A DNA stretch of 64,000 nucleotides from Reticulitermes lucifugus. Lineage: Eukaryota > Arthropoda > Insecta > Blattodea > Rhinotermitidae. How positions within the stretch are numbered: the stretch's first letter is position 1; every line of letters starts with the position of its first letter. The DNA is taken from NCBI GenBank assembly GCA_026260175.1, contig JAKCWW010000225.1, forward strand, positions 50,066 through 114,065, read 5' to 3'. The notes under the pieces were generated by a model. The model saw only the letters and a list, made by a program, of their open reading frames with translations. It ran no database searches and was not told the origin of the DNA. A program made the position numbers and the translations under genes. Below are positions 25,301-38,078 of this stretch, in pieces.

Positions 25301-27100
25301 AATTTATTTTCCCGTGTTTATAGTTACACTTTCGTATTGTTCTATAAATGTATTCTTGATTCATACACTCAATAATTCTACTGACATATCGACCATTTAC
25401 ACTAGAATTATGCTACATCATATGTGGAAATAGTGCCTTTAAATTACAAGAAAGTTAGGCTATTAATAGGCCTGTTTATACTCCATGTTTTTAGGAAATT
25501 ATGAGCTCGTAATTCTGTCTTAACAATACTATGTATTTTAGATGCATCAGTTCACTTAACAGATAAATAAAAACTGAATCGAATTATTTTAAGTTGCCGA
25601 GACATGGACTAACAGTAAACGCTTAGCGCTTTAAAAATGTCATTAGCATAAAATTGTTCATAATGGCATAAGTCACCGTGCACTTGTACAGGGAAAAGTT
25701 TCGAAACTAGTGCAAGCAAAGGGACAGTCGAGCGGTACTGTAACATACAGTGTCGGACTGTGGTTTGGTAGAAAGTATGTTTGAACTGCATTGCGGATGC
25801 TGAAATCTAAAGTGTTACAATGAGAAGGAAACCTCGGTGCCAATTATGATAGCCTATATGATAATGTGAATCGAAATTTTCGCTTGTTTCATCAATTGAT
25901 CAGACTGGGAAAAGTGATGAGTAAAATAAGCGATGTAAATATTAGTGATGTAAAAATGTACACGACCACTGAAACGGAAAATTTAATCATAATAAAACTC
26001 TGAGTAAACCCAATGGAGTAGATTAATTAATTATTTATTCCAACGGTACAGATAATAGTCACTAAACTGATCGAGAAGTTTCCTAGAGTGTGATATGTTT
26101 TTATTTAAAATTCCTTATGAATATTCTTATTTATTTAAACTCTATTTTAATATTATCCTTCCACCTACGACTAGGTCTTCCAAACTTCTCTTAAAATGTT
26201 TTATCATGAAGTGGCCATGACTTTTCATATCTCTTACCATTTCTGACAATTTTAGATTTTGTGACTTGTTTGTTTAACTTTATAACTGTATTACACCTGT
26301 ACAAGTGACTGCGCAAAATAAATATAATCAACCAGTGAAGTCCATCCATGGAACAAGCATATGTTATTTTCTGTAACTGAAAGCAATATTTTAGTTCTGA
26401 GAGGAGAATAGAATGCAACCACGGAAATTATTTAGGAATAAATAATAGATGTTTGTACGTTGGTAACACACAGCACGCTTGCTTATAAATAATGCAAGAT
26501 TTGACACAGGGTGCGTTGTTGCCTTTTCAACTGATAGAACCGAGAGGAAATTCTAAGAGCGTGTTTTGGTGACTACATTTTAGCCAGTGGCAAAACTCGC
26601 CAGACGTTCTCGCAACCGGTTCCTTTATTGTTCAGTTTGTAAGGGATTAATTGCAATTTTGCAATCTGTGCTTTGTCATCACCTGACGATATGAATAGCC
26701 ACCTTCTCTTCTTAGTAAAGTAATTAGGCCCATGAAATTTGCCGCCAGTTAAAATCGTATTACCCAGCTAGTAAGAAACGCATTTTAAGTTACTTAACCC
26801 TTTGAAGACTAACGTTCATATAAACCGTACATAAAATTTCAGTTTCTACCTCACAGAGAAAATCGTCGTCGTTATAAATGCCAACCGGTCAGTGCTTTTG
26901 AGGAAAATAAGTGTTGTTAGGTCTGAGGAAATTGACACATGTATATACCACTACGCTTTATACGGTTAATGGCATGTTGGTGCGTCTGTGTAACGAGGCA
27001 TTAAACTTTATTAAGTGTGTACTTGATGGTTACAAACGTTATACGCGGAAGGCTTTCTCGGCATCCTCCTATTATTGCAGCCGTTAAATTCAGAGTCATA
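22376..27100. other. Unassigned DNA, 4.7 kb
   Basis: No supported gene, RNA or transposon was seen on either strand. All open frames are under 80 codons and unrecognisable. Confidence 0.5.
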
Positions 27101-27377
27101 AAAGGTAAAGTTCGCCCTACAACATGCCATGAAGGCACAGAGTGGGAGTAGAGGTATAGCTCTTCTCTTTCTTTAACCTCTGCTTTAGGTTGGGGGGGGG
27201 GCTGATTAACGCCACGCCCTGGCCGCTTTACTCACGGGAATGACCCGGTACCCATTGTATAGGGAGTTGGGTGGGCCCCAGTGATGGTGTGGACGTTTGC
27301 GGAAAATCTCATCCATACCGGGATTCAAACCCCGGACCCTCCAGCCCGTAGCGAGTCGCTAGGCTATCTCGGCCCGC
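27101..27377 (-). mobile_element. SINE-B, near full-length copy
   Basis: On the minus strand the head reads GGGCCGAGATAGCC, then GCGACTCGCTACGGGCTGGA, and a B-box-like GGGTTTGAATCCC. The body shares AGATTTTCC, GGGGCCCACCCA, GTACAATGGGTACCGGG and GTAAAGCGGCCAGGG-type landmarks with 46158-46437. It ends CTTCATGGC...GGGCGAACTTTACC. A G10 run on the plus strand (27192-27201) interrupts the body. The tRNA of origin cannot be fixed by eye. Confidence 0.85.
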
Positions 27378-27407
27378 AAAATAATAATAATAATAATAAT
27401 AATAATA
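27378..27407. repeat. (AAT)n microsatellite
   Basis: About nine ATA/AAT units directly abut the tRNA-like end of the SINE-B copy. Confidence 0.9.
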
Positions 27408-27635
27408 GTCACAATAGTGATAACCTCCACTGTTGATAGCGTCCTCTAAATATTAAGAAGTAATTTAAAATTAGGTTTATCTTTAAGAATGCAAAGGCCA
27501 TAAAATACGAGCATATTTCAGTGCACAAAGCGCTCAACTCGCAACCAAAACTACGCGTGTATAATAGACCTGTTGTCGTGTTTATACTTGTTCTCCTACA
27601 TGATCGCCCATAACAGGATAGAGTACTCTTCTACT

Positions 27636-27680
27636 CTGAAGATGCAGGTAGCAGGTGTCTTCGAAACCTCGGTACTTACT
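27636..27680 (+). repeat. CTGAAGATG...CGAAACC motif of the foldback family
   Basis: CTGAAGATG at 27636-27644 and TCGAAACCTCGG at 27661-27672 have the order and polarity of the family arms elsewhere. No matching opposite arm was found. Confidence 0.35.
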
Positions 27681-30049
27681 AACAGCACTACACGACGTTA
27701 CACCACAGATGTTAACGGTGACTTTTGCGGGGAAGAAAGGTATGCATGACGCCTTCGAAGTTTCGTTCCGAGTACACGTAGCACAGCGATGCCAGAGAAA
27801 TTGCCGCGACATCACGGCGAGTGGACGTCATGATTCGTACTGTACATATAGACCTACTCACACCCCGATATGGCATCACTGTTTACCGCAATTTGTGGCG
27901 GCGTATGGAGTACGGCAGTAAATCGAAATACTTCCATGAGCGCTCAGCGAGGGTGGCGCTATATCGGGAAGCGCTGTATTGGGGTTTGTACTTGTTTGGA
28001 GGTTGCTGTTTAAAAGAGCATATCGTCGAGATAATTCAATAATTCAGTGCGACACTGAAACCAAGGTTCGTGTAAAGCTGCAGGAAGTGGTCCGCGACGC
28101 GAGGTTGGTTCCATCTGACAGCCCCGCCTGGTCTACACCATTCACCATTCTGACTTGTGAAAGAGGATGGGAAATAAAGACAGTTCTTCCTTTTTTACCT
28201 CCGTCTTCTCTACAGTTTGCAGCAAAAATAATTTAATGTCTTGATGTGAACCGACTCGTACCAGGACACTTTCGCTGCCGTTGTTGTGTAGGAATTTCGG
28301 TCGTTTTACGTCATGGGTTTAGCTATTGGATGGCAAGAGAGGAGGGGTTTATCTACAAAATTAAATGGTTGTTAGTACCCGGAAGTTTTATTGCCCAGAG
28401 CGCGATTCAAGAGTGGTCGTGTTCAAATCTCCTTCGAGACGTGGACATTTGTCCTCTGATATTTTGCCATATGTGTTACATCAAGGTACAAATTTTGCGA
28501 TTGGCTAATTTGTCATGTAGGTTATCCACTCCGTGTCATAAGTAAATAATAATAATAATATCACCCCTGTTTTGTAAAAAGGGGCTAACTGCCACTTTGA
28601 GCAAAGTTGAGTTATGTGTAGCGAATCATTCAACTCATGGCCCTCTGTGATATGTAAGAATGACAATTCCATCGTCAGTAATAACCAGAATAATTGGGGA
28701 ATGTAGTACCTCTCAAAACATTTATAATATGTAAAACTAGCCGTCTTCTTGCTTCTCCTGTAAAATTGGTATTTTGTGAGTTGTCCGCTTTTCATAAAAT
28801 AGGGGCGATACACTTCTGGTCGTGGGCAGTTGTGTAGAAAAAACAAGTAGACATATATCGATGTCAAAAGGAACTTACTTATCAGCTTCCAGTGTGTTGT
28901 AAGTCTCTGCAGAAGATTAGTGAGCAAGTACTGTAATATTTATCTACCTTCTGCTTCAGTTTAGACATCTGTCTGTAATACAGTTTTATAATCGTCGTGC
29001 CTGACATCGTAATTTATCTTCCGTAAGAAGGTAGTTTCCCTTTTCTTGTACTTTCTTCAAATATATAAGTCCATCCTATTTTAAGGGAAGTGTTTAAACT
29101 TCACATTTAACAGACACCCCGTTATAATAGTTTTTTTTAATTAATTGGCTTCGCCAATATATTGCATCTTACAGTTTCCTGCGTCCTTGGAAGAGTAATG
29201 AATGAATAAGATATCACTCAGCACACGAATTACTTATACTTTGCGTATATTACTATTTTGTTTGTATATGCAGTCATTTTAACTCCTTATAAGAAAGCCT
29301 TCAGCCGTTCCTCGATATTTACACAATCCGACTATCAGTTTGACAAAAACATACTTTATGGGAAGTGGTGTGCACAACGCGTAGGAAATTAAGACTTTTT
29401 ACTGTTTGTGGAAGAATGGTCAAGGTTGCATCGTAGTTATTCAACTACAAGCAAATCTTTTCCAGTGTTGATTAACAGGGGATTGGCCACTCGTTATTTC
29501 GTGTGTCAGTTGGCGTTGGACTTACCTTTCCGCATTCCAGATGCTTAATTTAAATCTCCGTGTAGGACATGGATAAGGACATCAGAATGCACAGATTACA
29601 AGTAAAACACGTTGTAAAGGGCGCCGCTCGTCCGTAGTACCGTAAAGGGAAAAGGAATTGCGCAACCATTACTGACTCATTACTGAAGGCTGATGGTGGC
29701 TTCTCCCACTTTACCAACCTGCAAACCAACTAATACGAATTCCCAATTCCCCACTCTTTGCAAGCATCCACCTTCAGTATTCTGCAGACCAGTAGTTGCT
29801 CTTGCTTTAAAAATAATTAGTTGCTTGTCACTTCATTTACCTGAAATGTGCTTTTATTTGTCGGTTAACCTTATATAAATTATTTTCTTTATTTGAATGC
29901 GCTTATCTCCATTTGGCCGAAATATTCGAAGAAGAGTTCTTAGGAGATTTAATTTTTATATTCTTACGCTAGTCTAATTGCAGTACTCGTTACAGTTAAA
30001 CAATCGCGATTCCAGACTCCAGTCCAATGTAAACTGCTGCCTTTAATTG
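27681..30049. other. Unassigned DNA
   Basis: 27690-28240 is richer in GC and has several overlapping open frames, but none reads as a known protein and no exon boundaries stand out. The longest open frame in the window (28505-28927, minus, 140 codons) also has no recognisable domain. Confidence 0.4.
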
Positions 30050-30465
30050 AAGAACTAACTAACTCACTCATTTATTCACTAACTCCACGGAGCAGAGTCC
30101 TTCTTGAGATGCCAGAATAGTTCCTCAGCTAGTCAAGAAGTTCCCCGTGTTGTATGGAACCCGAAGGTTCATTGCTGTGTTCACAAGACGCAGTCTCTTG
30201 TCCCTGTCCTGAGCCAGACGAATCCAGTCCGTGCCATCCCATCCTACTTCCTTATTATCTAGTTTGATCTTATCTCCCATGTACGCCAAGCTCTTTCAAA
30301 CGGTCTCCGTTCTTCAGGTTTCCCCACCAGAATCCTGTGTACGTTTCTCCTCTCGCCCATGAGTACCATGTACCTCATGTATTTTCTCTCCGTTATAATG
30401 TTTAGCGAAAATTACATGTCACGGAGCTTCTTATTATACAATTGTTTTCCAACCTTCATTACTCC
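30050..30465 (-). mobile_element. RTE-like LINE 3' end with decayed reverse-transcriptase-polyprotein tail
   Basis: The minus strand encodes the C-terminal tail that follows the reverse transcriptase in this LINE group. In order: KQLYNKKLRDM with an in-frame stop after it, FSLNIITERKYMRYMVLMGE, RRNVHRILVGKPEERRPFER, AWRTWE. A frameshift near 30283 follows, then DKIKLDNKEVGWDGTDWI, RLAQDRDKRLRLVNTAMNLR, VPYNTGNFLTS and the true stop at 30125-30127. The GKPExRRP...RRRWED and DWIxLAQDRD...MNLRVP signatures are what I know from this family in cockroach and termite predictions. The 3' UTR shares its sequence with 8270-8385 and ends in TTAG-like units (30050-30075). The copy is 5'-truncated and dead, with one stop and one frameshift. 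RTE clade assignment is an inference. Confidence 0.8.
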
Positions 30466-33325
30466 CCATTCTCTCTCTAAAAATTGGGACAATAAATGAT
30501 TAAAATTGTGTTCAAATTATGTATAATTCTTCCTTTTTTCGCTGCCACTGGAAAATACAGACTCTATAAATTGCAGTCAGTGGCATAATTTTGTGAAAAC
30601 ATTTCTATTTCATTCCCCGAATATATGAATATAAAATGACTTATTTCGTAGCTCAGAGCTTTCTGTAAAATGAATTGTTCCTAATTAAGCATTCTAACTT
30701 ACAATACTTATTTAAATAAAAGATTTAATTCAAAACGCAATATTTTTGGATTATGAGTCATATTACCTGGCAAGCGTTTGAATTAAGATGACTCGCTGAT
30801 AATTTTATGACTAGTCAGCACGTATCCTAGCTTTTGGATATTTATATGTTGTTAATTTTATTGCAAGCAAAGAACTCAAGTGAGTAAGTTTTATAAGTAA
30901 AACAAAAGTCGCAAAAAACTGTAATTAAAGCGTTAATCTGTAAATACAGGCCTTTAAGTTCTTTCGGTATTTGTACATACCTGCACCTAAAAACATTCAC
31001 CAAACCTTAATTGATTTTCTGGAACACGTGCGTCGCGTCTCGCTGTTCTAATCATTCTTTTTGACCCAACAGCTTTTACGTTTGTTATGTTGAGAGAAGA
31101 TTCAGGGTAATGAACAGGCATCTGGAGCATTAGATCTTATTACATAAAATTATATAAAGTATTATATGTAAAGACTTGCCAAGGTAATATTTAAAGTTAT
31201 AGCATTTGCATATTTAAAGAATTTTATTGAAGAATCTGTTCTCAAGGCACGATAGAATGGTAATGCGGCTAACAGTTATACATTTTAAACATTGCCTGCA
31301 TTCTTCTGTAACTTCCACGACTTAAATTTTCATATACCTGAAACAGAAATATTCCAAGTTACATTTTTCGTATGGTGGTAAGGAACATGGTCTTACATGT
31401 CATGGCAGTTCTTTTTAATTTTACTCTTTAGTGTCTGGGTCACAAAAGGCTGCCGATCCCGGACACAAGAGCACAGGATAACTTCAAGCTAGCGTGATTA
31501 CCGAAAGATTGTTGAGATATCATCTTGCTCAGTGTCACGATTGGAGCCTAATACATTCCCCAGTGATCGTTCTAAAATAAACAGCGGGCTTGTTAAGTTG
31601 AACGAAGTAGTTTGCCCGAAGTCCGTGTTTAATTTGTTAAAACAGGATCCTCCATTTTTCATGGAAAAATTGAATAATTTTCCACCGAGAAGCTTCAGTG
31701 ACAGCAGTGCCCCTCCGTCGCATGTTATGTTGCCCTTCCTAATGGATTCCAGAAGCAAGCAAGGAAAAACAGCAGGAAGTGTGTGAACATAACTATCTCA
31801 ACAAGTTTGTTTAAGCGGTACACCGAGGTTTCGAAATTTACCTAGATTAAAGAGTTATGTACAAAAATTTGTTCCGAGTTCAGGTGCACTTCAACTTTGA
31901 AGTGAAGAATGTTAACATTTAGAAATGGTCAGAGTGTTTTAGCTGCTACGTACCGTTTCCTGGAGTTCAACAACACCTTATGACCATGCAGGCAACCAGT
32001 CAGCTTGGATTCACTTGAATGTCTTTAAAAATCCAAGTTCTGCCTTACTTTCTTTAATTGTTGCCATCAATGCTACTTTTTTCAAATATCACAAATACTA
32101 TATCTTAACATTTTCTGTTTCATCGTTGCTTTCTGTAAGATACAGCTTTGCATAATTCTTTGTTACATTACAATGAGTACTGAAATACGCACAAGCCAAT
32201 TAGGAAAACCGAGACACTGAATTCTTGTAGACAGTCAAAATCCTATCGAGGTGAAAGTGTGATTTAAAAGGGAATTACATTTTGAAATTTAATTCAAAAA
32301 CTATTTTGCACACATCACCCATTGGTATTCTGTACAGAGTGTAACAAAGGTGTTTATTCTCAGTTTTTAGAATCTTAGACAAGAATCTGCACTTGTATCA
32401 TCTATACACAATTACTGATCATTTGCATTCCGATGCGCCACGATATGACATTACGCTACATTACAATTTGCATCTTCTGTCCAGTGTTGTGTTTTCTCAT
32501 ACGTGGGGTTTATCATTTAAAGGTTGAATTTAGCTTTTCATAAAAGTCTTGAGTTAGTCTTTTTTTATTAGGAGATATCAGATAAATGTATTTGAAAGCA
32601 TAGATCTTAGTTTAAGGACATTAGTTGTGTTGATCTATTGTTATCGTAAAAATCTGTCTTCAATGATTTCGAAATTTGTTCAAACTAAAAAAGTGTAATT
32701 TAAATTTTTTTTAACCCGGACACCGAATATTTTTGCCACTGTGAGTGTAAATATGGAATAATTTGTTCAATTTTTACAGCGTTTTTCTACTTAGAGTGTA
32801 TCCTATCAGTATATCCACTGAAGAAAGTAACTCCGCTTTGCCTAAGTGTCTGATCCAACCACGTACTTATTAAGCGCCACTCAAATCACAAAGAAGCGGA
32901 ATATTATACATTGATAATTAACAGTATGATGCATGAGTTTCAAAGCTAGTTAGATCTTAATTTTCAGATACTGTTAAGAAACTCAGAAAATAAATTTGTG
33001 ATTAAAATATAGACTTACGACAGAAAGGTTGATCTTTTTTGTAAAAACTGCGTTTTCTAACAGAATACTTCTAGTGAACATAAATGCATGCCTTTAAAAT
33101 TAAATCCTTTGTTTGTGTAACGTTGCAGTCAGATGTGAGACGTATAAGAAGAGGAAGGTAGGTCGGTTTCGGAACACACAGACGACCGGATGTAACGGGG
33201 GGAGTGCCACGATCCGCTGCTTTCCGACTTCCTGACGTTTAAAAATGATGGGTCATTGCGGCCGTTACAGTCCGTGTCTTTACCTGGTCAAGTTCTGTGC
33301 CTGTCACTTAGACATTCATGGCGTT
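30466..33325. other. Unassigned DNA
   Basis: Mostly featureless AT-rich sequence. At 31498-31786 both strands are open for more than 80 codons. Neither frame is recognised, so no gene is called. Confidence 0.45.
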
Positions 33326-33347
33326 CACGTGAATACACATTCACGTG
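33326..33347. promoter_or_regulatory. Hairpin made of two E-boxes (CACGTG)
   Basis: CACGTGAAT (33326-33334), a 4-base ACAC loop and ATTCACGTG (33339-33347) form a perfect inverted repeat, each arm holding a CACGTG E-box, the canonical bHLH site. No promoter or gene was identified beside it, so regulatory use is only a possibility. Confidence 0.25.
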
Positions 33348-33940
33348 GTGTGAAAATGTCATCCTTGCTAACACATCAAACGGGGTATATTTGTTTAAAA
33401 GCTTCAATTCGGAAGAACTTAAACCATCTGTCGCAATCCACATGTCTTTCTTCGGAACAATAATTTTTATGGTGTGGCTTGTTATATGTTTTGGCACAAG
33501 ATGTGTGACATAATTAGACCTTTACACGAAATGAAGTTGGAAATACATAAGGTCTGTAATTTTAAAATTTTCAATGACGATGGCCCCAGCTGAATATGAC
33601 TTATGTGCTGTGAGTGTATGCGCCTGGCGTTCTAGGTTATAATTTCTTCTTTGGAATGCCAATTTGAATTATGTCTACCATATTTCACGTAATTGTAGGT
33701 CAAGAGCGGACCTAGCGAAAGGCACATCAGTTCTTAAAATCTCCCAGACCTGAGTGTACACTCAGCCCTTCTACTGGGAAGGTCTAAACACCAATCACGT
33801 GTATGTAGGCTACACTATATAATGTTTCTTAAAATGTTAAGTCCGATGGTGACTGTTATCCAGTCAACATATCAATATCTCACTTTACTTGAATATCTGC
33901 ACTTTAAGAGTTTTAAAACAAGGAATTTTACTTTCATGAC

Positions 33941-34190
33941 AAAGGTAAAGGTAACATTCGTCCTAGAACAGGCCATTTAAGGCCTTGAGTGTGAGTAGAG
34001 GTGTTCAACGCCAAGCCCCTGCCGCTTTACCCCCAGGAAAGAGACCCATTACCCATTGTACACGAGTCTGGGTGGGCCCCAGAGCCGTTCTGGACGGGTG
34101 AGGAAAATCTCGTCCTTACTGGGATTCGATTCCCCGACCCTCAAGCTCGTAGTGAGTCGCTATACCGACTGCGCTATCTTTCTTTGCGGA
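33941..34190 (-). mobile_element. SINE-B, near full-length copy
   Basis: On the minus strand: a head with GATAGCGCAGTCGGTATAGC and GACTCACTACGAGCTTGAGG, a B-box-like region GGGAATCGAATCCC, then GAGATTTTCCTC, CACCCGTCCAGA and GGGGCCCACCCAGACTCGTG. It ends near AAAGGTAAAG on the plus strand. The 77-codon plus-strand open frame at 34001-34231 is an artefact of this repeat. Confidence 0.85.
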
Positions 34191-35821
34191 CTGCCAAAAT
34201 TGTCACCAGCGCCAGAGACAGTCTATTGTAAATGATTACAACAAAAAGTGGTTTTACGTAGGACTGTGTCCTACTTTAGTTGGATATAATTGTAAGTCAA
34301 AAGATGTAATAGTTCCTTACGGTACGTGGTTAAACCAAACCAAAAATAATATTTTCTTGCACGCATATATTTATCTGTGCTTCAGATAATTTTACATATT
34401 AGAATATATTACAAATTATAATATTTGAATAAACTGTTAATAGATATAAATGACGTACAATTAATTAATTAATAATATTTGTTTCTAACAAGCAATAATA
34501 ACTTTTTGTCAATTATGCTGGCTGGGTCTTTCCTCCTTTAAAAAAACACCAAGAAATTTTGAGGAATGGAGGTATAAAGGACTGGAATTTTTTCACGTTT
34601 AAAAATTCCGGAACTGAAACGCGGTACTGCAGACACTGATGACAGGAAGTTTACTTATTCTTGCTGCATGCATAGCATACGAAGACAAAAGAGCGCGGTC
34701 GGGTCAGTCACTCTCTGTTCTTATCGAGCTCATCGCCTGCCTGATTACAAACAACTGGCTTAATTAAAATAAACCGCAGTGTCTGGGGGCTATTCATTGC
34801 CACGTTGGGGGAGCGGATCCCTCTTGGGTGCTCTCTCAGACAAGACCATGAATATTAATTGGTCTGAACAGAGCGGTGATTAATATTCTAAGATGGTTGA
34901 ATAAATAGAAGGAAATGAATGCAATGATTAATTTATACTTTCCAGTATACGACGATTAGTTCTGCTGCTGTGTAAACGCAGGAGTAGCATCTAACATTGC
35001 ATTTGAGTCAGAATATTGTAATATACAGTATGTGAGGCCACCAGACGTATTATATAAAAGTCATCAAATACGTAGGCCTACTGTGTCCCTCCAGTTGTTT
35101 GTTGTAATATTATCAACTCCGCATTTACAAGACCAGAACCTGGATTGTAATAAATATGTTATTCCTGAGACGTAAGTATTAAATGTTATTTGAGTTTATA
35201 TCGTGGAAGAATTGGTCCTCGCGTTACATAGTTCGTGTTTTGGACCTCATTATCAAATTTTACCAATTATCAGACCCAAGGATTTTAAAGTACGTGTTAT
35301 AATACTCGCACATTCTACCAAAGACTTTCGATGTCTTTAAATGAGTTAAGTTTACATAATGTAACTCAAAATACGGCCTATAAAATTTCTTCAAAAAAGG
35401 TATCCCAGATTTGTGCAGTTATTCTCTTGAAGTATTTTCCGTATGGTACTTTACATGTAGTTCTCCATAGACAATATAATTCGTTTAACATAAGAGTCAT
35501 CCGACAGAGCTTATTTCACGCGACTTATCAGGCTACTTTGCATGGGACAAAGTACGTTCTCGAAACTCATTTCACTGATCTACGTCATATCTACATATTT
35601 CGGATAATGCTAATGTTGCATTAAAAGCGTAAACAATTGTTCGTCTGTGTTTTTTGTTGTGAGTGACAAAAGACATTTATTACCTTCGCTTAGGACTTCG
35701 AACGTTGTTCGTCGTCGTCATCTTGGGATTATGCATGTACTTGTATTAACGACAACATTGCGATATTGAAATATATCTTTAGGCGCGTTCGTATAGTCGC
35801 GAAAAACACCTATTACCTTCG
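34191..35821. other. Unassigned DNA
   Basis: AT-rich, including TTAATTAATTAATAAT near 34460. No supported gene; the 97-codon frame at 35331-35624 is unrecognised. Confidence 0.45.
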
Positions 35822-36250
35822 TCATGTCCGTCTGTCCGTCTGCCCGTATGTGTCAGCGCAGCTCCCACTGGACGGATTTCCGTGAAATTTGATATTGAGG
35901 ACTTTTATGAACGTCTGTCGGACAAAATTATCGGGCACTTTACGTGAAGAGCGAAGTAGTTTTACTGTTGCCCGCGACATTGTCACCGTAAAAGTGCTCT
36001 TTTCGACTGAAATGGTATCAGGATGTCAGACTGTCCATCTGTCCGTTTGTCCGTTTGTCCATCTCTCTTCCATCTGTCCGTCTGTCCGCATTTATCAGTA
36101 CTGCTTCCACTGGAAAGATTTATGTAAAATTTGATATCGGGGACTTTTATGAAATCTGTTGAGGAATTACAGAATTGGTTAAAACGCTGTGTTGTTGCCG
36201 GCAACATTAAATCGCCATGAAATCTCTCTTCGAGTGAAATGGGATAAACC
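35822..36250 (+). repeat. Tandem dimer of a GTCCGTCTGTCC-headed dispersed repeat, 242-bp period
   Basis: Two units each start with GTCCGTCTGTCC-type runs (35830 and 36060). They share TGAAATTTGATAT (35883; 36125 as TAAAATTTGATAT), GGACTTTTATGAA, a GTTGCC...GACATT/AACATT block and TCGA(C/G)TGAAATGG (36005 and 36228). Corresponding landmarks are 242 bp apart. Repeats of this kind, with a CTGT head and an AATTTGATAT-type core, are scattered in many invertebrate genomes. Open frames here are artefacts. Confidence 0.75.
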
Positions 36251-36339
36251 TGTTAGGACAGTCAAGGAGGTATACATATTACGCGAACTTGCAACAATGT
36301 TACGTTATACGTACATTGCCTCTTTTATTGTCTTTAAGT

Positions 36340-36530
36340 GGAAAGGGAGGAAATGATCATCTAATATCACTATTCTGTGACAGAGACCAGCTCTTTCTAG
36401 CGGACCCACAAAAATAGCATCCCTGTCCGCCCCTTTCCCACCTAAAGAAGACAGACCCACTTTCCGAAACGTTGTGGTGTTGTAAACCCAAGACAATGGC
36501 GAATGTCCAAAATATTACTCAAACTTTCAA
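36340..36530 (+). repeat. Foldback-family copy, subfamily F
   Basis: It matches the right two-thirds of 42976-43192: GGACCCACAAAAATA against GGACCCACCAAAGTATA, then the AAAGAAGACAGACC block, TTTCCGAAACG, and AATGTCCAAAATATTACTC against GATGTCCAAAATATTAATC. The left arm is unclear. The minus-strand 63-codon frame here is an artefact. Confidence 0.55.
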
Positions 36531-37880
36531 ACATTGTCAATTGCGTGATATTTATTGTTCTCATGGCGGTGGCTAGGAAGATGGCTGCTTTCTGGGAAGT
36601 GAAGTAGTGTGGTCATTTCAGCTGTAAGCTTTTAGTCGTTTTGCTTAATGTAAGGTATAAAACTGTCACTAGGAGCCATATGTGACGTACTTGTTTAGAA
36701 TAGTGTTTCTAAACCTGTATCAAGCGCCCCAGTGGTGATAAATAATACTTACCCATAATTTACATAAATATAAGAATAGGCATTATGGAAAAAGAAGAAG
36801 ACTGTTGTTCGTGAAAAATACGACCGGAGTAAGGCAAAATCTGAAGGTTGAGGATCACTGTCTTTGAGCATTCCGAGCTATCAGAAGCACTTCCGGAAAC
36901 TTGCACGGTCAGTACATGTCGTACATCCATATATTCAGGCTGCAGTTCGGACAATAGCGTGGAATATTGTTATCGCCGAGAAATGTGTACGTAAGTCTTA
37001 AATTCCAGCAGTAAACGTTGTTCATATATTTCGAATGTGTTCAGTTAACAAGTCCCTTTGTTATCTTGTAACAAAGGAAGTCATAAATTGCTCAGTATTA
37101 AGTGTGAGCAAATAGACAGGGATAAAGCAGGAACTGTGCTCCTAGCATATGATGTGAGCAAACTAAAAAATATAAATATTTAAATATAAAGACAATTATT
37201 TTTATACGGTAACCGAACGGCACATAGGCCTAAAAAATAAATATTATTTTAGTTCTACCATGAGTTTTTCATACACATCCATGGTCAAAATCATGTGGGT
37301 GTAAACACAGACTCTTCTTCTTTTTTCATTATTTTAAAGCACTGGTACTTCACGTTTTTTGGATTTCTTTGCCAACGGTAGGTTAGGTACCTTCTATGCT
37401 GTTGGCCTGGTTTTCTTTGACATAAAAAAATATATGTCTGTTTGAGAAGAGGACAAAATAAATTTGCCTTGAATAAACTTAACATATTTTTCATTGTATG
37501 TAACCTTCTATTGAAGTAGAATTATCCCAGCGCGACCTTTGCAAACACTTATTGACAACTGACTCTTAGGAAAGGTGTATCTTTGGCAAACATTACTCAT
37601 ACGTTGACAGAGATGTGTGTGAACTTTCTCTCTGAGAGAATCTGTATCCTGGTACTGTGAGTAGAAAAAAGGCGCTTATTTCTGTTTGCTATGAAGGCAT
37701 ATTCATATGGGTTATTAGTGATGTGAAAATAACTCAGTGTTACACACACATCAATATAAATAGCAATCCATAGGTGATTATCGTCCACGTTTAGCGCTCT
37801 TTAATTTAGTCATCATTACTATTTCTATATTCCTATCCACGCTGTGTTTGACAAGTCGTCCGTCTCTAAGTGAAGGGTTT
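36531..37880. other. Unassigned DNA
   Basis: No supported gene or repeat. Confidence 0.45.
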
Positions 37881-38078
37881 TTGAACAAGTTACATCATCC
37901 TGCGTTATTAGGCTTGAATAAGTTACATCATACTACGTTATTAGGCTTGAACAAGTTACATCATACTACGTTAACAGGCTTGAACAAGTTACATCATACT
38001 ACGTTATTAGGCTTGAATAAGTTACATCATACTACGTTATTAGGCTTGAACAAGTTACATCATACTGCGTTATTAGGC
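37881..38078 (+). repeat. 33-bp minisatellite, six copies
   Basis: Six uninterrupted units start at 37881, 37914, 37947, 37980, 38013 and 38046; each begins TTGAAYAAGTTACATCATMC and ends ACAGGC or TTAGGC. Because 33 is divisible by three, one frame stays open and reads LNKLHHTTLLG per unit, inside an open frame of 137 codons (37848-38261) that has no ATG at its start. Most unit-to-unit differences change the amino acid, so no coding constraint is visible. I call it a minisatellite, not a gene. Confidence 0.85.

Noticed and set aside
28505-28927. Longest open frame in the window (140 codons, minus strand)
   Set aside because: No domain, no clear splice or start context, composition like translated AT-rich noise; a frame of this length is expected among thousands of chance frames in 64 kb.
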